Source: Streptomyces sp. ITFR-16
GTDB taxonomy: Bacteria; Actinomycetota; Actinomycetes; Streptomycetales; Streptomycetaceae
NCBI RefSeq assembly: GCF_031844705.1
Contig: NZ_CP134609.1
Location: forward strand, 1,054,001 to 1,118,000
Direction of reading: 5' to 3'
DNA: 64,000 nucleotides
This document shows positions 43,215 through 51,620 of the stretch, one piece after another; positions within the stretch are counted from its first letter, which is position 1; every line of letters starts with the position of its first letter. Below the pieces are notes generated by a model. It searched no databases. It saw only the letters and a list, made by a program, of their open reading frames with translations, and had not been told where the DNA came from. The translations under genes and the position numbers were made by a program.

Positions 43215-45587
43215 GTGACCCCACCACCCAGACGCCCCCTGCTCAGACGATCCCTGTCCGCCTCCCTCTCGCTGGCCCTCGCCGCGTTCGGCACCGCCGC
43301 CGCCGTGGTCCTGACCGGCGCCCCGGCCGCCCAGGCCGCCGGGGTCCCCGCCCCCTCCCCGCTCGCGGTTCCCGGCCGCGGCGCGACCGTTCCGTTCAAG
43401 GAGCAGGAGGCCGAGTACGCGGCCACCAACGGCACCCTGATCGGCCCCAACCGCCTCTACGGCACGCTGCCCTCCGAGGCCTCGGGCCGGCAGGCCGTGA
43501 CGCTGGACGCGGTCGGTGAGTACGTGGAGTTCACGCTCACCGCCCCGGCCAACGCGATGTCCTTCCGCTACTCGCTGCCGGACAACGCCGCCGGATCGGG
43601 CCGGGACGCCTCGATCGACGTACGGGTGAACGGCGGATCGCCCAAGGCGGTGCCCGTCACCTCCAAGTACGGCTGGTACTACGGCGGTTACCCGTTCAAC
43701 AACAATCCGGGCGACACCAACCCGCACCACTTCTACGACGAGGCCCGGACCATGTTCGGGTCCGCCCTCGCCATCGGTACGAAGGTCCGGCTGCAGGTCT
43801 CCTCCACCTCGGCCTCACCGTCGTTCACCATCGACCTGGCCGACTTCGAGCAGGTGGCCGCGCCGATCGCCAAGCCCTCGGGCGCCCTCGACGTCGTCGC
43901 CGACTTCGGCGCCGACCCGACCGGGGGCGCGGACTCGACCGCGAAGATCCAGGCGGCCGTGGACGCGGGCAGGACGCAGGGCAAGGAGGTGTACATCCCG
44001 CAGGGCACCTTCCAGGTCCGCGACCACATCATCGTGGACAAGGTGACGCTGCGCGGCGCCGGTCCCTGGTACTCCGTCCTGACCGGGCGCGACCCGTCCA
44101 ACCGGAGCAAGGCCGTCGGCGTCTACGGCAAGTACGCCGCGAACGGCGGCAGCAGCAACGTCATGCTCAAGGACTTCGCCATCATCGGCGACATCCGGGA
44201 GCGGGAGGACAACGACCAGGTCAACGCCATCGGCGGCGCCCTGTCGAACTCCACCGTCGACAACGTCTGGATGCAGCACACCAAGTGCGGCGCCTGGATG
44301 GACGGCCCGATGGACAACTTCACCATCAAGAACAGCCGCATCCTGGACCAGACCGCCGACGGCGTGAACTTCCACTACGGGGTCACCAACTCGACCGTCA
44401 CCAACACCTTCGTCCGCAACACGGGTGACGACGGACTGGCCATGTGGGCGGAGAACGTCCCGAACGTGAAGAACAAGTTCACGTTCAACACCGTGATCCT
44501 GCCGATCCTCGCCAACAACATCGTCACGTACGGCGGCAAGGACATCACCATCTCCGACAACGTCATGTCGGACACCATCACCAACGGCGGCGGGCTGCAC
44601 ATCGCCAACCGCTACCCCGGAGTCAACTCCGGTCAGGGCACGGCCGTCTCCGGCACCACCACGGCGGCCCGCAACACCCTGATCCGGACCGGGAACAACG
44701 ACTACAACTGGCAGTTCGGGGTCGGCGCGATCTGGTTCAGCGGGCTCAACGAACCGATCAACGCCACGGTCAACATCTCCGACAGCGAGATCCTGGACAG
44801 CTCCTACGCCGCGATCCACCTCATCGAGGGCGCGACCAACGGGCTGCACTTCGACAACATCAAGATCGACGGCGCGGGCACCTACGCGCTCCAGGTCCAG
44901 GCACCGGGCACGGCCACGTTCACCAACGTCAAGGCCACCCACATCGCGCAGTCCAACCCCATCCACAACTGCGTCGGCAGCGGCTTCCAGATCACCCGGG
45001 GCGCCGGCAACTCCGGCTGGTACGCCGACCCGCCGGCCTGCACCGGCACCTGGCCCGACCCGGTGTGGACCAACGGCGGAGTCCCGGGCGACGGCAGCGG
45101 CCCGACCGACCCGCCCACGGACCCGCCGACCGACCCGACGGACCCGCCCACCGACCCGCCCGCCGAGACGGGCAACCTCGCCCAGGGCCGCAACGTCACC
45201 GAGTCCGGCCACGCCGACGTGTACACCGCGTCCAGGGCCGTGGACGGCGACGCGAACAGCTACTGGGAGAGCACCAACAACGCCTTCCCGCAGACCATCA
45301 CCGTGGACCTCGGCGCCTCGAAGTCCGTCAAGCGGCTGGTCCTGAAGCTGCCGCCGGCGGCGGCCTGGGCCACCCGTACGCAGACGCTGAGCGTGTCGGG
45401 GAGCACCGACAACAACACGTTCAACTCGCTCAAGGCGTCGGCGGGCTACACCTTCAACCCGTCGAGCGGCAACCAGGCGACCGTCACCCTGCCCGGTACG
45501 TCGGCCCGCTACCTGAAGCTGACGTTCACCGCCAACACCGGCTGGCCGGCCGCGCAGCTCTCCGAACTGGAGGCCTACACCAGCTGA
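43215..45587 (+). CDS. Secreted GH87-like alpha-1,3-glucanase/mycodextranase with discoidin domain
   Basis: A 790-residue exported protein from a GTG start, with a signal peptide ending near AAQA. An N-terminal CBM35-like beta-sandwich (FKEQEAEYAATNGTLIGPNR) leads into a right-handed beta-helix with ADFGADPTGGADSTAKIQAA, PQGTFQVRDHIIVDKVTLRG and the acidic cluster TGDDGLAMWAENV, which I read as the GH87 active site. A Pro/Thr/Asp linker joins a C-terminal F5/8-type C (discoidin) domain (NLAQGRNVTESGHADVYTAS). It probably degrades fungal or microbial alpha-1,3-glucan. Confidence 0.8.
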   Translation: MTPPPRRPLLRRSLSASLSLALAAFGTAAAVVLTGAPAAQAAGVPAPSPLAVPGRGATVPFKEQEAEYAATNGTLIGPNRLYGTLPSEASGRQAVTLDAVGEYVEFTLTAPANAMSFRYSLPDNAAGSGRDASIDVRVNGGSPKAVPVTSKYGWYYGGYPFNNNPGDTNPHHFYDEARTMFGSALAIGTKVRLQVSSTSASPSFTIDLADFEQVAAPIAKPSGALDVVADFGADPTGGADSTAKIQAAVDAGRTQGKEVYIPQGTFQVRDHIIVDKVTLRGAGPWYSVLTGRDPSNRSKAVGVYGKYAANGGSSNVMLKDFAIIGDIREREDNDQVNAIGGALSNSTVDNVWMQHTKCGAWMDGPMDNFTIKNSRILDQTADGVNFHYGVTNSTVTNTFVRNTGDDGLAMWAENVPNVKNKFTFNTVILPILANNIVTYGGKDITISDNVMSDTITNGGGLHIANRYPGVNSGQGTAVSGTTTAARNTLIRTGNNDYNWQFGVGAIWFSGLNEPINATVNISDSEILDSSYAAIHLIEGATNGLHFDNIKIDGAGTYALQVQAPGTATFTNVKATHIAQSNPIHNCVGSGFQITRGAGNSGWYADPPACTGTWPDPVWTNGGVPGDGSGPTDPPTDPPTDPTDPPTDPPAETGNLAQGRNVTESGHADVYTASRAVDGDANSYWESTNNAFPQTITVDLGASKSVKRLVLKLPPAAAWATRTQTLSVSGSTDNNTFNSLKASAGYTFNPSSGNQATVTLPGTSARYLKLTFTANTGWPAAQLSELEAYTS

Positions 45588-45599
45588 TCCGGCACATGC

Positions 45600-45642
45600 C
45601 GGCCGGCGGGCGGTACGCGCGACGCGTGCCGCCCGCCGGCCG
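45600..45642 (+). terminator. 20-bp hairpin terminator after the glucanase gene
   Basis: An almost perfect 20-bp stem (one G-U pair) around a 3-nt loop begins 12 bp after the stop codon. It consists of GGCCGGCGGGCGG-type sequence and its complement. Confidence 0.8.
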
Positions 45643-45695
45643 TGGTGCCGGCGGCGGGCGCGGCGCGAATGTCCCCCACCCGCCCGTTCCCGTAA

Positions 45696-45810
45696 CCGGG
45701 GCTCCGCCCCGGACCCCGCGCCTCAAACGCCGACGAGGCTGAGACTCCACGTCCGGCCGGCACCCTCAAGCCCCTCCGGCGATTGAGGGGCGGGCCCGGG
45801 GCAGAGCCCC
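45696..45810. repeat. Dispersed Streptomyces intergenic palindromic element
   Basis: Three inverted repeats lie in a row: CCGGGGC-TCC-GCCCCGG (45696-45712), CCCTCAA...TTGAGGG (45763-45769, 45783-45789) and GGGGC-AGA-GCCCC (45798-45810), with CCTCAAACGCCGACGAGGCT between. I recognise this GGGGCTCCGCCCC/CCTCAAACGCCGG pattern as a sequence repeated in many Streptomyces intergenic regions. It lies between two convergent genes and may end transcription from either side. Confidence 0.65.
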
Positions 45811-45824
45811 TGGTCAGCGGGCCT

Positions 45825-46952
45825 TCACCGCAGGAAGTCCCGCCCGATCGACTCCGCCACCCGTTCCAGCAGCGGACCCGCCTCGGCCATGCACACCACC
45901 GGATCCGGCTCCAGCGCGGTCAGCGCGTACGCGCGGCGGATCCCCGCCCGCCCCAGCGCCTCCGGCGCCAGCGCCAGCCGGCCGCAGACCGCGACGACCT
46001 CGATGCCCGCAGCGCGGGCCGCCGCCGCGACCCCGGCCGGGGCCTTGCCGTGCAGGGTCTGCTCGTCGAGCGAGCCCTCGCCGGTGATCACCAGTGTGGC
46101 CCGCTCCAGCGCGGGCGCGAAGCCGAGCACGTCGAGCATGACCTCGATCCCGGGCCGGAACCGCGCACCGAGCGCGACCAGCGCCCCGTACCCGATGCCG
46201 CCCGCCGCCCCGGCCCCCGGCAGCTCCGCCTGCTCCGGTCCCAGGACGGAGGCGTAGTGGGCGAGCGCCGCGTCGAGCACCGCGATGTCGTCCTCGCTCG
46301 CGCCCTTCTGGCGCCCGTAGACCTCCGGCGCCCCCTTGGGCCCGGTCAGCGGGTTGTCGACGTCGCTCGCGAGGACCAGGTCGATCCCCTTGAGCCTCGG
46401 GTCGAGCCCGGAGAGGTCCGCCTCGGCGAGAGCGGCGAGCCCGCCGCCGCCCGGCCCGACGGGCTTGCCGTCCGCCTCCAGGAACCGCGCGCCGAGCGCG
46501 GTCAGCATCCCGGCCCCGCCGTCCGTGGTCGCACTGCCCCCGACCCCGAACACGACGGTCCGCGCCCCCGCCTCCAGCGCGGCGAGCAGCAGCTCGCCGG
46601 AGCCGTACGTGGTCGCCGTGAGCGGGGCGAACACGCCCTCGGGCAGATGCTGGAGGCCGGAGGCCTCGGCCATCTCCACCACCGCGGTGGTGTCGCGCAG
46701 CGCGTACGCCGCGGTCACCGGGTCGCCGAGCGGCCCGGTCACCCGCGCCTCGCGGCGCTCGAACCCGGCGGCCACCGCAGCCGCGACCGTGCCGTCGCCG
46801 CCGTCCGCCACGGGCAGGGCGTCGACCCGTACCTCGGGGGCGACCCGCCGCAGCCCGGCCGTCACCCGCTCCGCGACCTGCACGGCCGTGAGCGAGCCCT
46901 TGAACTTGTCCGCCGCGACGAGCACGCGTGCGGTCACTGCTCCGTCCGCCAC
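45825..46952 (-). CDS. glxK: Glycerate kinase (GlxK type I)
   Basis: A 375-residue kinase of the GarK/GlxK family, phosphorylating D-glycerate with ATP. Signatures are VLVAADKFKGSLTAVQVAER, LPVADGGDGTVAAAVAAGF, GVGGSATTDGGAGMLTALGA and LDEQTLHGKAPAGVAAAARA. The GTG start follows an AGAGGAA site. It stands alone; it could return glycerate from glyoxylate metabolism to glycolysis, which would link it loosely to the glyoxylate-producing ethylmalonyl-CoA pathway. Confidence 0.93.
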   Translation of the reverse strand: MADGAVTARVLVAADKFKGSLTAVQVAERVTAGLRRVAPEVRVDALPVADGGDGTVAAAVAAGFERREARVTGPLGDPVTAAYALRDTTAVVEMAEASGLQHLPEGVFAPLTATTYGSGELLLAALEAGARTVVFGVGGSATTDGGAGMLTALGARFLEADGKPVGPGGGGLAALAEADLSGLDPRLKGIDLVLASDVDNPLTGPKGAPEVYGRQKGASEDDIAVLDAALAHYASVLGPEQAELPGAGAAGGIGYGALVALGARFRPGIEVMLDVLGFAPALERATLVITGEGSLDEQTLHGKAPAGVAAAARAAGIEVVAVCGRLALAPEALGRAGIRRAYALTALEPDPVVCMAEAGPLLERVAESIGRDFLR

Positions 46953-47071
46953 CTTGATTTCCTCTGCTTTCGAACAGGCAGTCGCGCCGCCCCGACCCTA
47001 TCCGGCACACCCCCTCCCTGCCCATGGCCGTCCGGGCTCTGGACCTGCCGGCCAGGCCCTAGGCTGCTCGC

Positions 47072-47569
47072 GTGACCACCAACGACTACGCCACCTACAT
47101 CGCCGGACTCCCCAAGGTCCTCGCAGGCGCGGCCTGTGTCTTCCGTGACGCGCGGGGCCGGGTGCTGATCGTCGAGCCGAACTACCGGGAGGGCTGGACG
47201 CTGCCCGGCGGCACGGTCGAGTCGGACCAGGGCGAGACGCCCCGCCAGGGGGCGCGGCGCGAGTCGGCCGAGGAGATCGGCCTCGACCTGGAGCCGGGCC
47301 GGCTGCTCGCGGTCGACTGGACCCAGGGCCCCGCGCGGCCGCCGATCGTGGCCTATGTGTACGACGGCGGCGTCCTGGACGAGTCGCAGCTGAAGGCGAT
47401 CCGGCTCCAGGAGGAGGAGCTGCTGTCGTGGCGGCTGGTCGAGCCCGCGGACCTGGACGGCTACCTGCCCGAGCGGCTCAGCAGCCGGGTGCGCGCGGCC
47501 CTGGACGCGCTGGGGTCCGGCGCGGGCACGGTGGAGCTGGAGAACGGCAGCCCCGTCGGCAACCGCTGA
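47072..47569 (+). CDS. NUDIX hydrolase
   Basis: A 165-residue NUDIX protein. The box reads GGTVESDQGETPRQGARRES followed by AEEIGLDL: the E-x7-RE-x2-EE-x-G-L part is intact, but two extra residues sit between GGTVE and GE. Substrate unknown. The GTG start has no ribosome site, while TAGGCT (47060-47065) ends 6 nt before it, so the mRNA is probably leaderless. Confidence 0.88.
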   Translation: MTTNDYATYIAGLPKVLAGAACVFRDARGRVLIVEPNYREGWTLPGGTVESDQGETPRQGARRESAEEIGLDLEPGRLLAVDWTQGPARPPIVAYVYDGGVLDESQLKAIRLQEEELLSWRLVEPADLDGYLPERLSSRVRAALDALGSGAGTVELENGSPVGNR

Positions 47570-47593
47570 CCGGGCCGCCCCGACCGGGTGCGG

Positions 47594-47599
47594 TATCGT
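47594..47599 (+). promoter_or_regulatory. -10 element of the riboswitch transcript
   Basis: TATCGT lies 10 bp upstream of the conserved start of the aptamer, placing the transcription start at about 47606. No clear -35 element is visible. Confidence 0.45.
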
Positions 47600-47609
47600 T
47601 GACGGCTGC

Positions 47610-47706
47610 GAAGGGGAGTAGCCCTGCAAACCGGTCGTCGACACACTGGAACCTCCGGGTTCCCGGTGGCCGGGCTCGTGGATCATGACGGGCGGGCGAG
47701 ACCTTC
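47610..47706 (+). promoter_or_regulatory. yybP-ykoY manganese riboswitch aptamer
   Basis: The two most conserved parts of this riboswitch are present: GAAGGGGAGTAGC at the 5' end and GAGACCTTC at the 3' end, with GAAGG able to pair with CCTTC to close the first helix. Inverted segments between them can form the remaining helices. The class senses Mn2+ through the two loops formed by these motifs. The downstream gene, a TMEM165/GDT1 transporter, is a typical target. The following 36 nt fold into a hairpin (ATGAC/GTCAT around CGCCCACG-CCC-CGTGGGCG, 47715-47750) that could be the switching element. Confidence 0.8.
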
Positions 47707-47832
47707 GGTCAGGTATGACACGCCCACGCCCCGTGGGCGGTGCCGTCATGCCGGGCCGAGTGGTCCTCCGAAACGCCTCAGCGGCACTTCGCGGAAGATC
47801 CGGGGCCCGGCTCCTACAGAAAGCCACCCGGA

Positions 47833-48417
47833 ATGCATCTCGACCCCCTGGCGATCATCACCGCTTTCGGGCTGATCTTCCTCGCGGAACTCCCCGACAA
47901 GACGATGTTCGCGTCGCTGGCCATGGGCACGCGCATGCGCCCGCTGTACGTCTGGTTCGGGACGTCGTCCGCGTTCATCGTCCATGTCGCCATCGCCGTC
48001 GGGGCGGGCGGCCTGCTCGGCCTGCTGCCCGACTGGATCGTCAAGCTCGTCTCGGCCTGCCTGTTCGCCTTCGGCGCCTTCATGCTGCTCCGGGCCGACG
48101 CGGGCGAGGGCGAGGACGAGGACGGCCCGAAGACGGTGACCGGCTTCTGGCCCGTGTACTCGACCGCCTTCATGGCCGTGTTCATCAGCGAATGGGGCGA
48201 CCTCACCCAGATCACGACGGCCAACCTGGCCGCGAGCAACGGCGCCTGGTCCACCGCGATCGGCTCCGCCGCCGCCCTGATGTCCGTATCGGCCCTGGCA
48301 CTGCTCGCGGGCCGGTTCATCGCCAAGCGCGTACCGCTCAAGACGGTGCAGCGCATCGGCGGGCTCTGCATGCTGGGCCTGGCGATCTGGACGGTGATCG
48401 AGATCTTCACCGGCTGA
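47833..48417 (+). CDS. TMEM165/GDT1-family manganese exporter
   Basis: A 194-residue membrane protein with six hydrophobic segments. Both copies of the family motif E-x-G/P-D-K/x-T are present: FLAELPDKTMF near residue 19 and FISEWGDLTQI in the second half, forming the cation-binding site. Homologues export Mn2+ or exchange it for protons. The gene follows a manganese riboswitch, so expression should rise when cellular Mn2+ is high. I set the start at MHLDPLAIITAFG; a frame extension into the leader is not protein-like. Confidence 0.9.
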   Translation: MHLDPLAIITAFGLIFLAELPDKTMFASLAMGTRMRPLYVWFGTSSAFIVHVAIAVGAGGLLGLLPDWIVKLVSACLFAFGAFMLLRADAGEGEDEDGPKTVTGFWPVYSTAFMAVFISEWGDLTQITTANLAASNGAWSTAIGSAAALMSVSALALLAGRFIAKRVPLKTVQRIGGLCMLGLAIWTVIEIFTG

Positions 48418-48438
48418 CCCGGGGCAGGAACGGAACAC

Positions 48439-48474
48439 GGCGAAGGGCCCCGCGCGGGTGCGGGGCCCTTCGCC
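48439..48474. terminator. Bidirectional hairpin between convergent genes
   Basis: GGCGAAGGGCCCCGC forms a perfect 15-bp stem with its complement around the loop GCGGGT. It lies 21 bp after the transporter stop and 12 bp after the methyltransferase stop on the other strand, so it can serve both. Confidence 0.8.
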
Positions 48475-48486
48475 GTACGCGTGCGC

Positions 48487-49011
48487 CTAGAACAGCCCCG
48501 GCATGGTGCCCTCGGTGCCGTTCTCGAAGGCCAGCAGCCGCTGTTTGCGGTCGAGGCCGCCGCCGTAGCCGGTGAGGCTGCCCGAGGCGCCGATCACCCG
48601 GTGGCAGGGGACGATGATGCCGACCGGGTTCTTGCCGTTGGCCAGGCCCACCGCCCGGGAGGCACCGGGTCTGCCCAGGTTCTCGGCCAGTTCCCCGTAC
48701 GAGCGGGTCTCGCCGTACGGGATCTGCTGGAGCTGGTCCCAGACGCTGCGCTGGAACGGCGTGCCGTCCAGGCGCAGCGGGAGGTCGAACTGCCGCAGCT
48801 CGCCGGCGAAGTAGGCGTCCAGCTGCCGGACCGCCTCGGTGAAGGGGCGCGGGTCCGGCTCGCCGAAGGTCTCCTCGGGCGGGCGGTGCCGCTGGCCGCT
48901 CATGTAGAGGCCGGCGAGGACCCCGTCGGTGGCGACGAGGGTGAGCGGTCCGTAGGGGCTGTCGACCACGGTGTGCTGCCGGGTCGCGGTGCTGGTGCGT
49001 GCTGCGGTCAC
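48487..49011 (-). CDS. ogt: Methylated-DNA-protein-cysteine methyltransferase
   Basis: A 174-residue suicide repair enzyme that transfers the alkyl group of O6-methylguanine to the cysteine of [19 protein letters not shown]. Upstream motifs [20 protein letters not shown] and [19 protein letters not shown] are the DNA-binding helix-turn-helix and arginine finger. The GTG start overlaps the stop of the AlkA-like gene (GTGA), so the two repair enzymes are made together. An AAGGAAG site precedes the start. Confidence 0.95.
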   Translation of the reverse strand: MTAARTSTATRQHTVVDSPYGPLTLVATDGVLAGLYMSGQRHRPPEETFGEPDPRPFTEAVRQLDAYFAGELRQFDLPLRLDGTPFQRSVWDQLQQIPYGETRSYGELAENLGRPGASRAVGLANGKNPVGIIVPCHRVIGASGSLTGYGGGLDRKQRLLAFENGTEGTMPGLF

Positions 49012-50495
49012 GAGGAACTTCCTTGTGCGGGAAGGTGGTTGATGGGGTGGTCGTCGACGGTCCACAGATACTGCACGGCGTAGGCGCGCCAGGGCCGCCA
49101 GCCCGCCGCGCGGGCGGTGAGGGCCGCCGGTGTCGAGGGCAGGCCTAGCTGTTGCGCCGCTCGCCGGATGCCGAGGTCCGTCGGCAGGAAGGCGTCCGGG
49201 TCGCCGAGCGCCCGCATCGCGATGACCTCGACGGTCCAGGGGCCGAAACCGGGCAGCGCGGTCAGCTCGGCCCGCGCCTTCTCCCAGTCGGTGTCGGTGC
49301 CCAGGCGCAGCGAGCCGTCCGCCAGGGCCCGGACGAGGGTGGTGAGCGTGCGGCGCCGGCTGCCCGGCAGGGCCAGCCGCCCGGGGTCGAGCCCGGCCAG
49401 GGCGGCGGGGGCCGGGAAGAGGTGGGTGAGACCGCCCTCCGGGTCGTCCACGGGCGTGCCGTGCGCCGTGACCAGCCGGGCGGCATGGGTCCGGGCGGCG
49501 GCCGTGGACACCTGCTGGCCGAGCACGGCCCGGACGGCGAACTCCGGGCCGTCGACGGTCCTCGGCACCCGGCGGCCGGGGGCCTCGTCGACCAGCGGGG
49601 CGAGCAGCGGATCGGCGCGCAGTTGCCCGTCGACGGCGACCGGGTCGGCGTCCAGGTCCAGCAGCCAGCGGCACCGGCTGATGGCCAGGGTGAGATCGCG
49701 CGGGTCGGTGAGCGAGAGCCGGCAGGCGATGTGGTCGCTCTGCGGGGCCAGCGCGACGATGCCGTGCCCGTGCGGGAGGTCGAGCGTGCGGCGGTAGGCA
49801 CCGTCGCGCCACTCCTCCACGCCCGGGACGGCGGTCGCGGCGAGGTGCCCGAAGAGGTTGCCGGGGTTGAGCGGTGCGCGGTACGGGAGGCGCAGCGCGA
49901 TCACGCCGGGGGTGGCGGGCGGCCGGGCGGACCGGGTCGCGCGGGCGCGCAGTTCCCCCGGCGCCAGGGCGAACACCTCGCGGACGGTGTCGTTGAAGGT
50001 GCGGATCGAGGAGAAGCCGGCGGCGAAGGCGACCTCGGCCATGGGCAGCGCGGTGGTCTCGATGAGGACCCGGGCGGTCTGCGCCCGCTGGGCGCGGGCC
50101 AGGGCGAGCGGCCCGGCGCCGAGTTCCGCGAGCAGCTGGCGCTCTATCTGCCGGGCCGAGTAACCGAGCCGGGTGGCGAGCCCGGGGACGCCCTCGCGGT
50201 CGACGACGCCGTCCCGGATGAGCCGCATCGCGCGGGCCACGGAGTCGGCGCGGGCGTTCCACTCCGGCGATCCGGGGCTCGTGTCGGGCCGGCACCGCTT
50301 GCAGGCCCGGAATCCGGCCTGCTGGCAGGCGGCGGCGCTCGGGTAGAACGTCATGTTCTCGTCCTTGGGCGGCACAACGGGACAGCTCGGACGGCAGTAG
50401 ATCCGGGTGGTCAGGACGGCGGTGAAGAACCATCCGTCGAAGCGGGCGTCCTTGGACCGGACGGCCCGTACGCAGCGCTCGGTGTCGGTGTGCAT
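49008..50495 (-). CDS. Ada-sensor/AraC/AlkA fusion: 3-methyladenine DNA glycosylase 2
   Basis: A 495-residue three-part protein. Residues 1-75 are the Ada metal-binding domain with Cys34, Cys38, Cys65 and Cys68 (YCRPSC, CKRC), one of which can accept a methyl from DNA phosphotriesters. Residues about 80-185 are an AraC-type helix-turn-helix region ([20 protein letters not shown]). The rest is an AlkA domain: [19 protein letters not shown] and the helix-hairpin-helix [20 protein letters not shown] with the catalytic Asp in FLPTDLGI. It probably activates its own operon on alkylation damage and excises N-alkylpurines. Confidence 0.93.
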   Translation of the reverse strand: MHTDTERCVRAVRSKDARFDGWFFTAVLTTRIYCRPSCPVVPPKDENMTFYPSAAACQQAGFRACKRCRPDTSPGSPEWNARADSVARAMRLIRDGVVDREGVPGLATRLGYSARQIERQLLAELGAGPLALARAQRAQTARVLIETTALPMAEVAFAAGFSSIRTFNDTVREVFALAPGELRARATRSARPPATPGVIALRLPYRAPLNPGNLFGHLAATAVPGVEEWRDGAYRRTLDLPHGHGIVALAPQSDHIACRLSLTDPRDLTLAISRCRWLLDLDADPVAVDGQLRADPLLAPLVDEAPGRRVPRTVDGPEFAVRAVLGQQVSTAAARTHAARLVTAHGTPVDDPEGGLTHLFPAPAALAGLDPGRLALPGSRRRTLTTLVRALADGSLRLGTDTDWEKARAELTALPGFGPWTVEVIAMRALGDPDAFLPTDLGIRRAAQQLGLPSTPAALTARAAGWRPWRAYAVQYLWTVDDHPINHLPAQGSSS

Positions 50496-50690
50496 GGCAC
50501 CAGCATGGGCCACGGTGCGGGCGCGGGGCTGGCGGGAATCCGACATCACGGTCGGACTGCCAGGGCCTGCCCCGGGCCCGGGCGGGGCCCGCCATGAGTT
50601 GACAGGCGGCACCCCGGTGAGAGCCTGGAGAGGGCCCCGGATACGTCAGGACACGGAGAACACCGCCACGGAACGCAAGGGAGATCCCAC

Positions 50691-50999
50691 ATGACGGACG
50701 CGTCGTCCGCGCTGATCTGCTCGCATCTCGACCAGGTGCGGCGCGTCACCCCGGACAGTCCCGATTCCTGTACGCAGTGTGTCGAGCAGGGGGACACCTG
50801 GGTGCATCTGCGCGAGTGCCAGGGCTGCGGGCACGTCGGCTGCTGCGACTCCTCGAAGAACAAGCACGCCACCGCGCACAACGCGGCCACCGGGCACCCT
50901 CTCATCCGCTCCTACGAGCCCGGTGAGACCTGGTGGTGGTGCTACGAGGACCAGGTGACCTTCGACGTGGAGGGTGTGGGCCCCGCACGGGCGGCCTGA
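50691..50999 (+). CDS. UBP-type zinc-finger protein
   Basis: A 102-residue protein that is almost entirely one ubiquitin-hydrolase-type zinc finger: [70 protein letters not shown]. The Cys and His ligands are all present. In eukaryotes this domain binds the free C-terminus of ubiquitin; in actinobacteria the ligand is unknown. A TTGACA sequence at 50599-50604 may belong to its promoter. Confidence 0.88.
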   Translation: MTDASSALICSHLDQVRRVTPDSPDSCTQCVEQGDTWVHLRECQGCGHVGCCDSSKNKHATAHNAATGHPLIRSYEPGETWWWCYEDQVTFDVEGVGPARAA

Positions 51000-51023
51000 G
51001 CGCCCCGCGCCCCCGCAGGGCGC

Positions 51024-51563
51024 TCAGGCCAGGGCTGCCGCGAGCGCCTCTTCGAACTCCACGTACGCGTGCGCGTCGAACAGCACGAACCGCACCTCCT
51101 CGACGGGCGCGGCCGCGCACGCCAGCACCGTACGCACGGCGATGCGGGCCCCGTCGTCCATCGGCCAGCCGTAGATGCCGGTGGAGATGGCCGGGAAGGC
51201 GACGGTGCGCGCCCCCAGCTCGGCGGCGACGGCCAGGGATTCGCGGTAGCAGGACTCCAGCAGCGCGGAGCGGTCCTCGGCGCCGCTCCAGACCGGGCCG
51301 ACCGTGTGGACGACCCAGCGGGCGTCCAGCTTCCCGGCCGTGGTGGCGACGGCCCGGCCCGTAGGCAGGCCCTTGCCGTATTGCGAGGCGCGCAGCTGCC
51401 GGCAGGCGGCCAGGATTTCGGGGCCGCCGCGCCGGTGGATCGCGCCGTCCACCCCGCCCCCGCCGAGCAGGGAGGAATTCGCGGCGTTGACGACGACATC
51501 GGCGGACTGCCGGGTGATGTCTCCCCGTACGAGGGTGACGGTGACTGCGGAGGGGCTGGGCAT
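51024..51563 (-). CDS. Macro-domain protein (O-acetyl-ADP-ribose deacetylase-like)
   Basis: A 179-residue single macro domain of the YmdB/MacroD type: [39 protein letters not shown] (catalytic loop and Asp), [26 protein letters not shown]. These remove acetyl from O-acetyl-ADP-ribose or ADP-ribose from proteins or nucleic acids. The start could be four codons further upstream (51575). It converges on the zf-UBP gene with 24 bp between the stops. Confidence 0.9.
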   Translation of the reverse strand: MPSPSAVTVTLVRGDITRQSADVVVNAANSSLLGGGGVDGAIHRRGGPEILAACRQLRASQYGKGLPTGRAVATTAGKLDARWVVHTVGPVWSGAEDRSALLESCYRESLAVAAELGARTVAFPAISTGIYGWPMDDGARIAVRTVLACAAAPVEEVRFVLFDAHAYVEFEEALAAALA

Positions 51564-51620
51564 GCGGCCCATCATGCCCGTACGGAGGCGTGCCGCGCGG
51601 GCGACCGCGCAAGACCGGGG

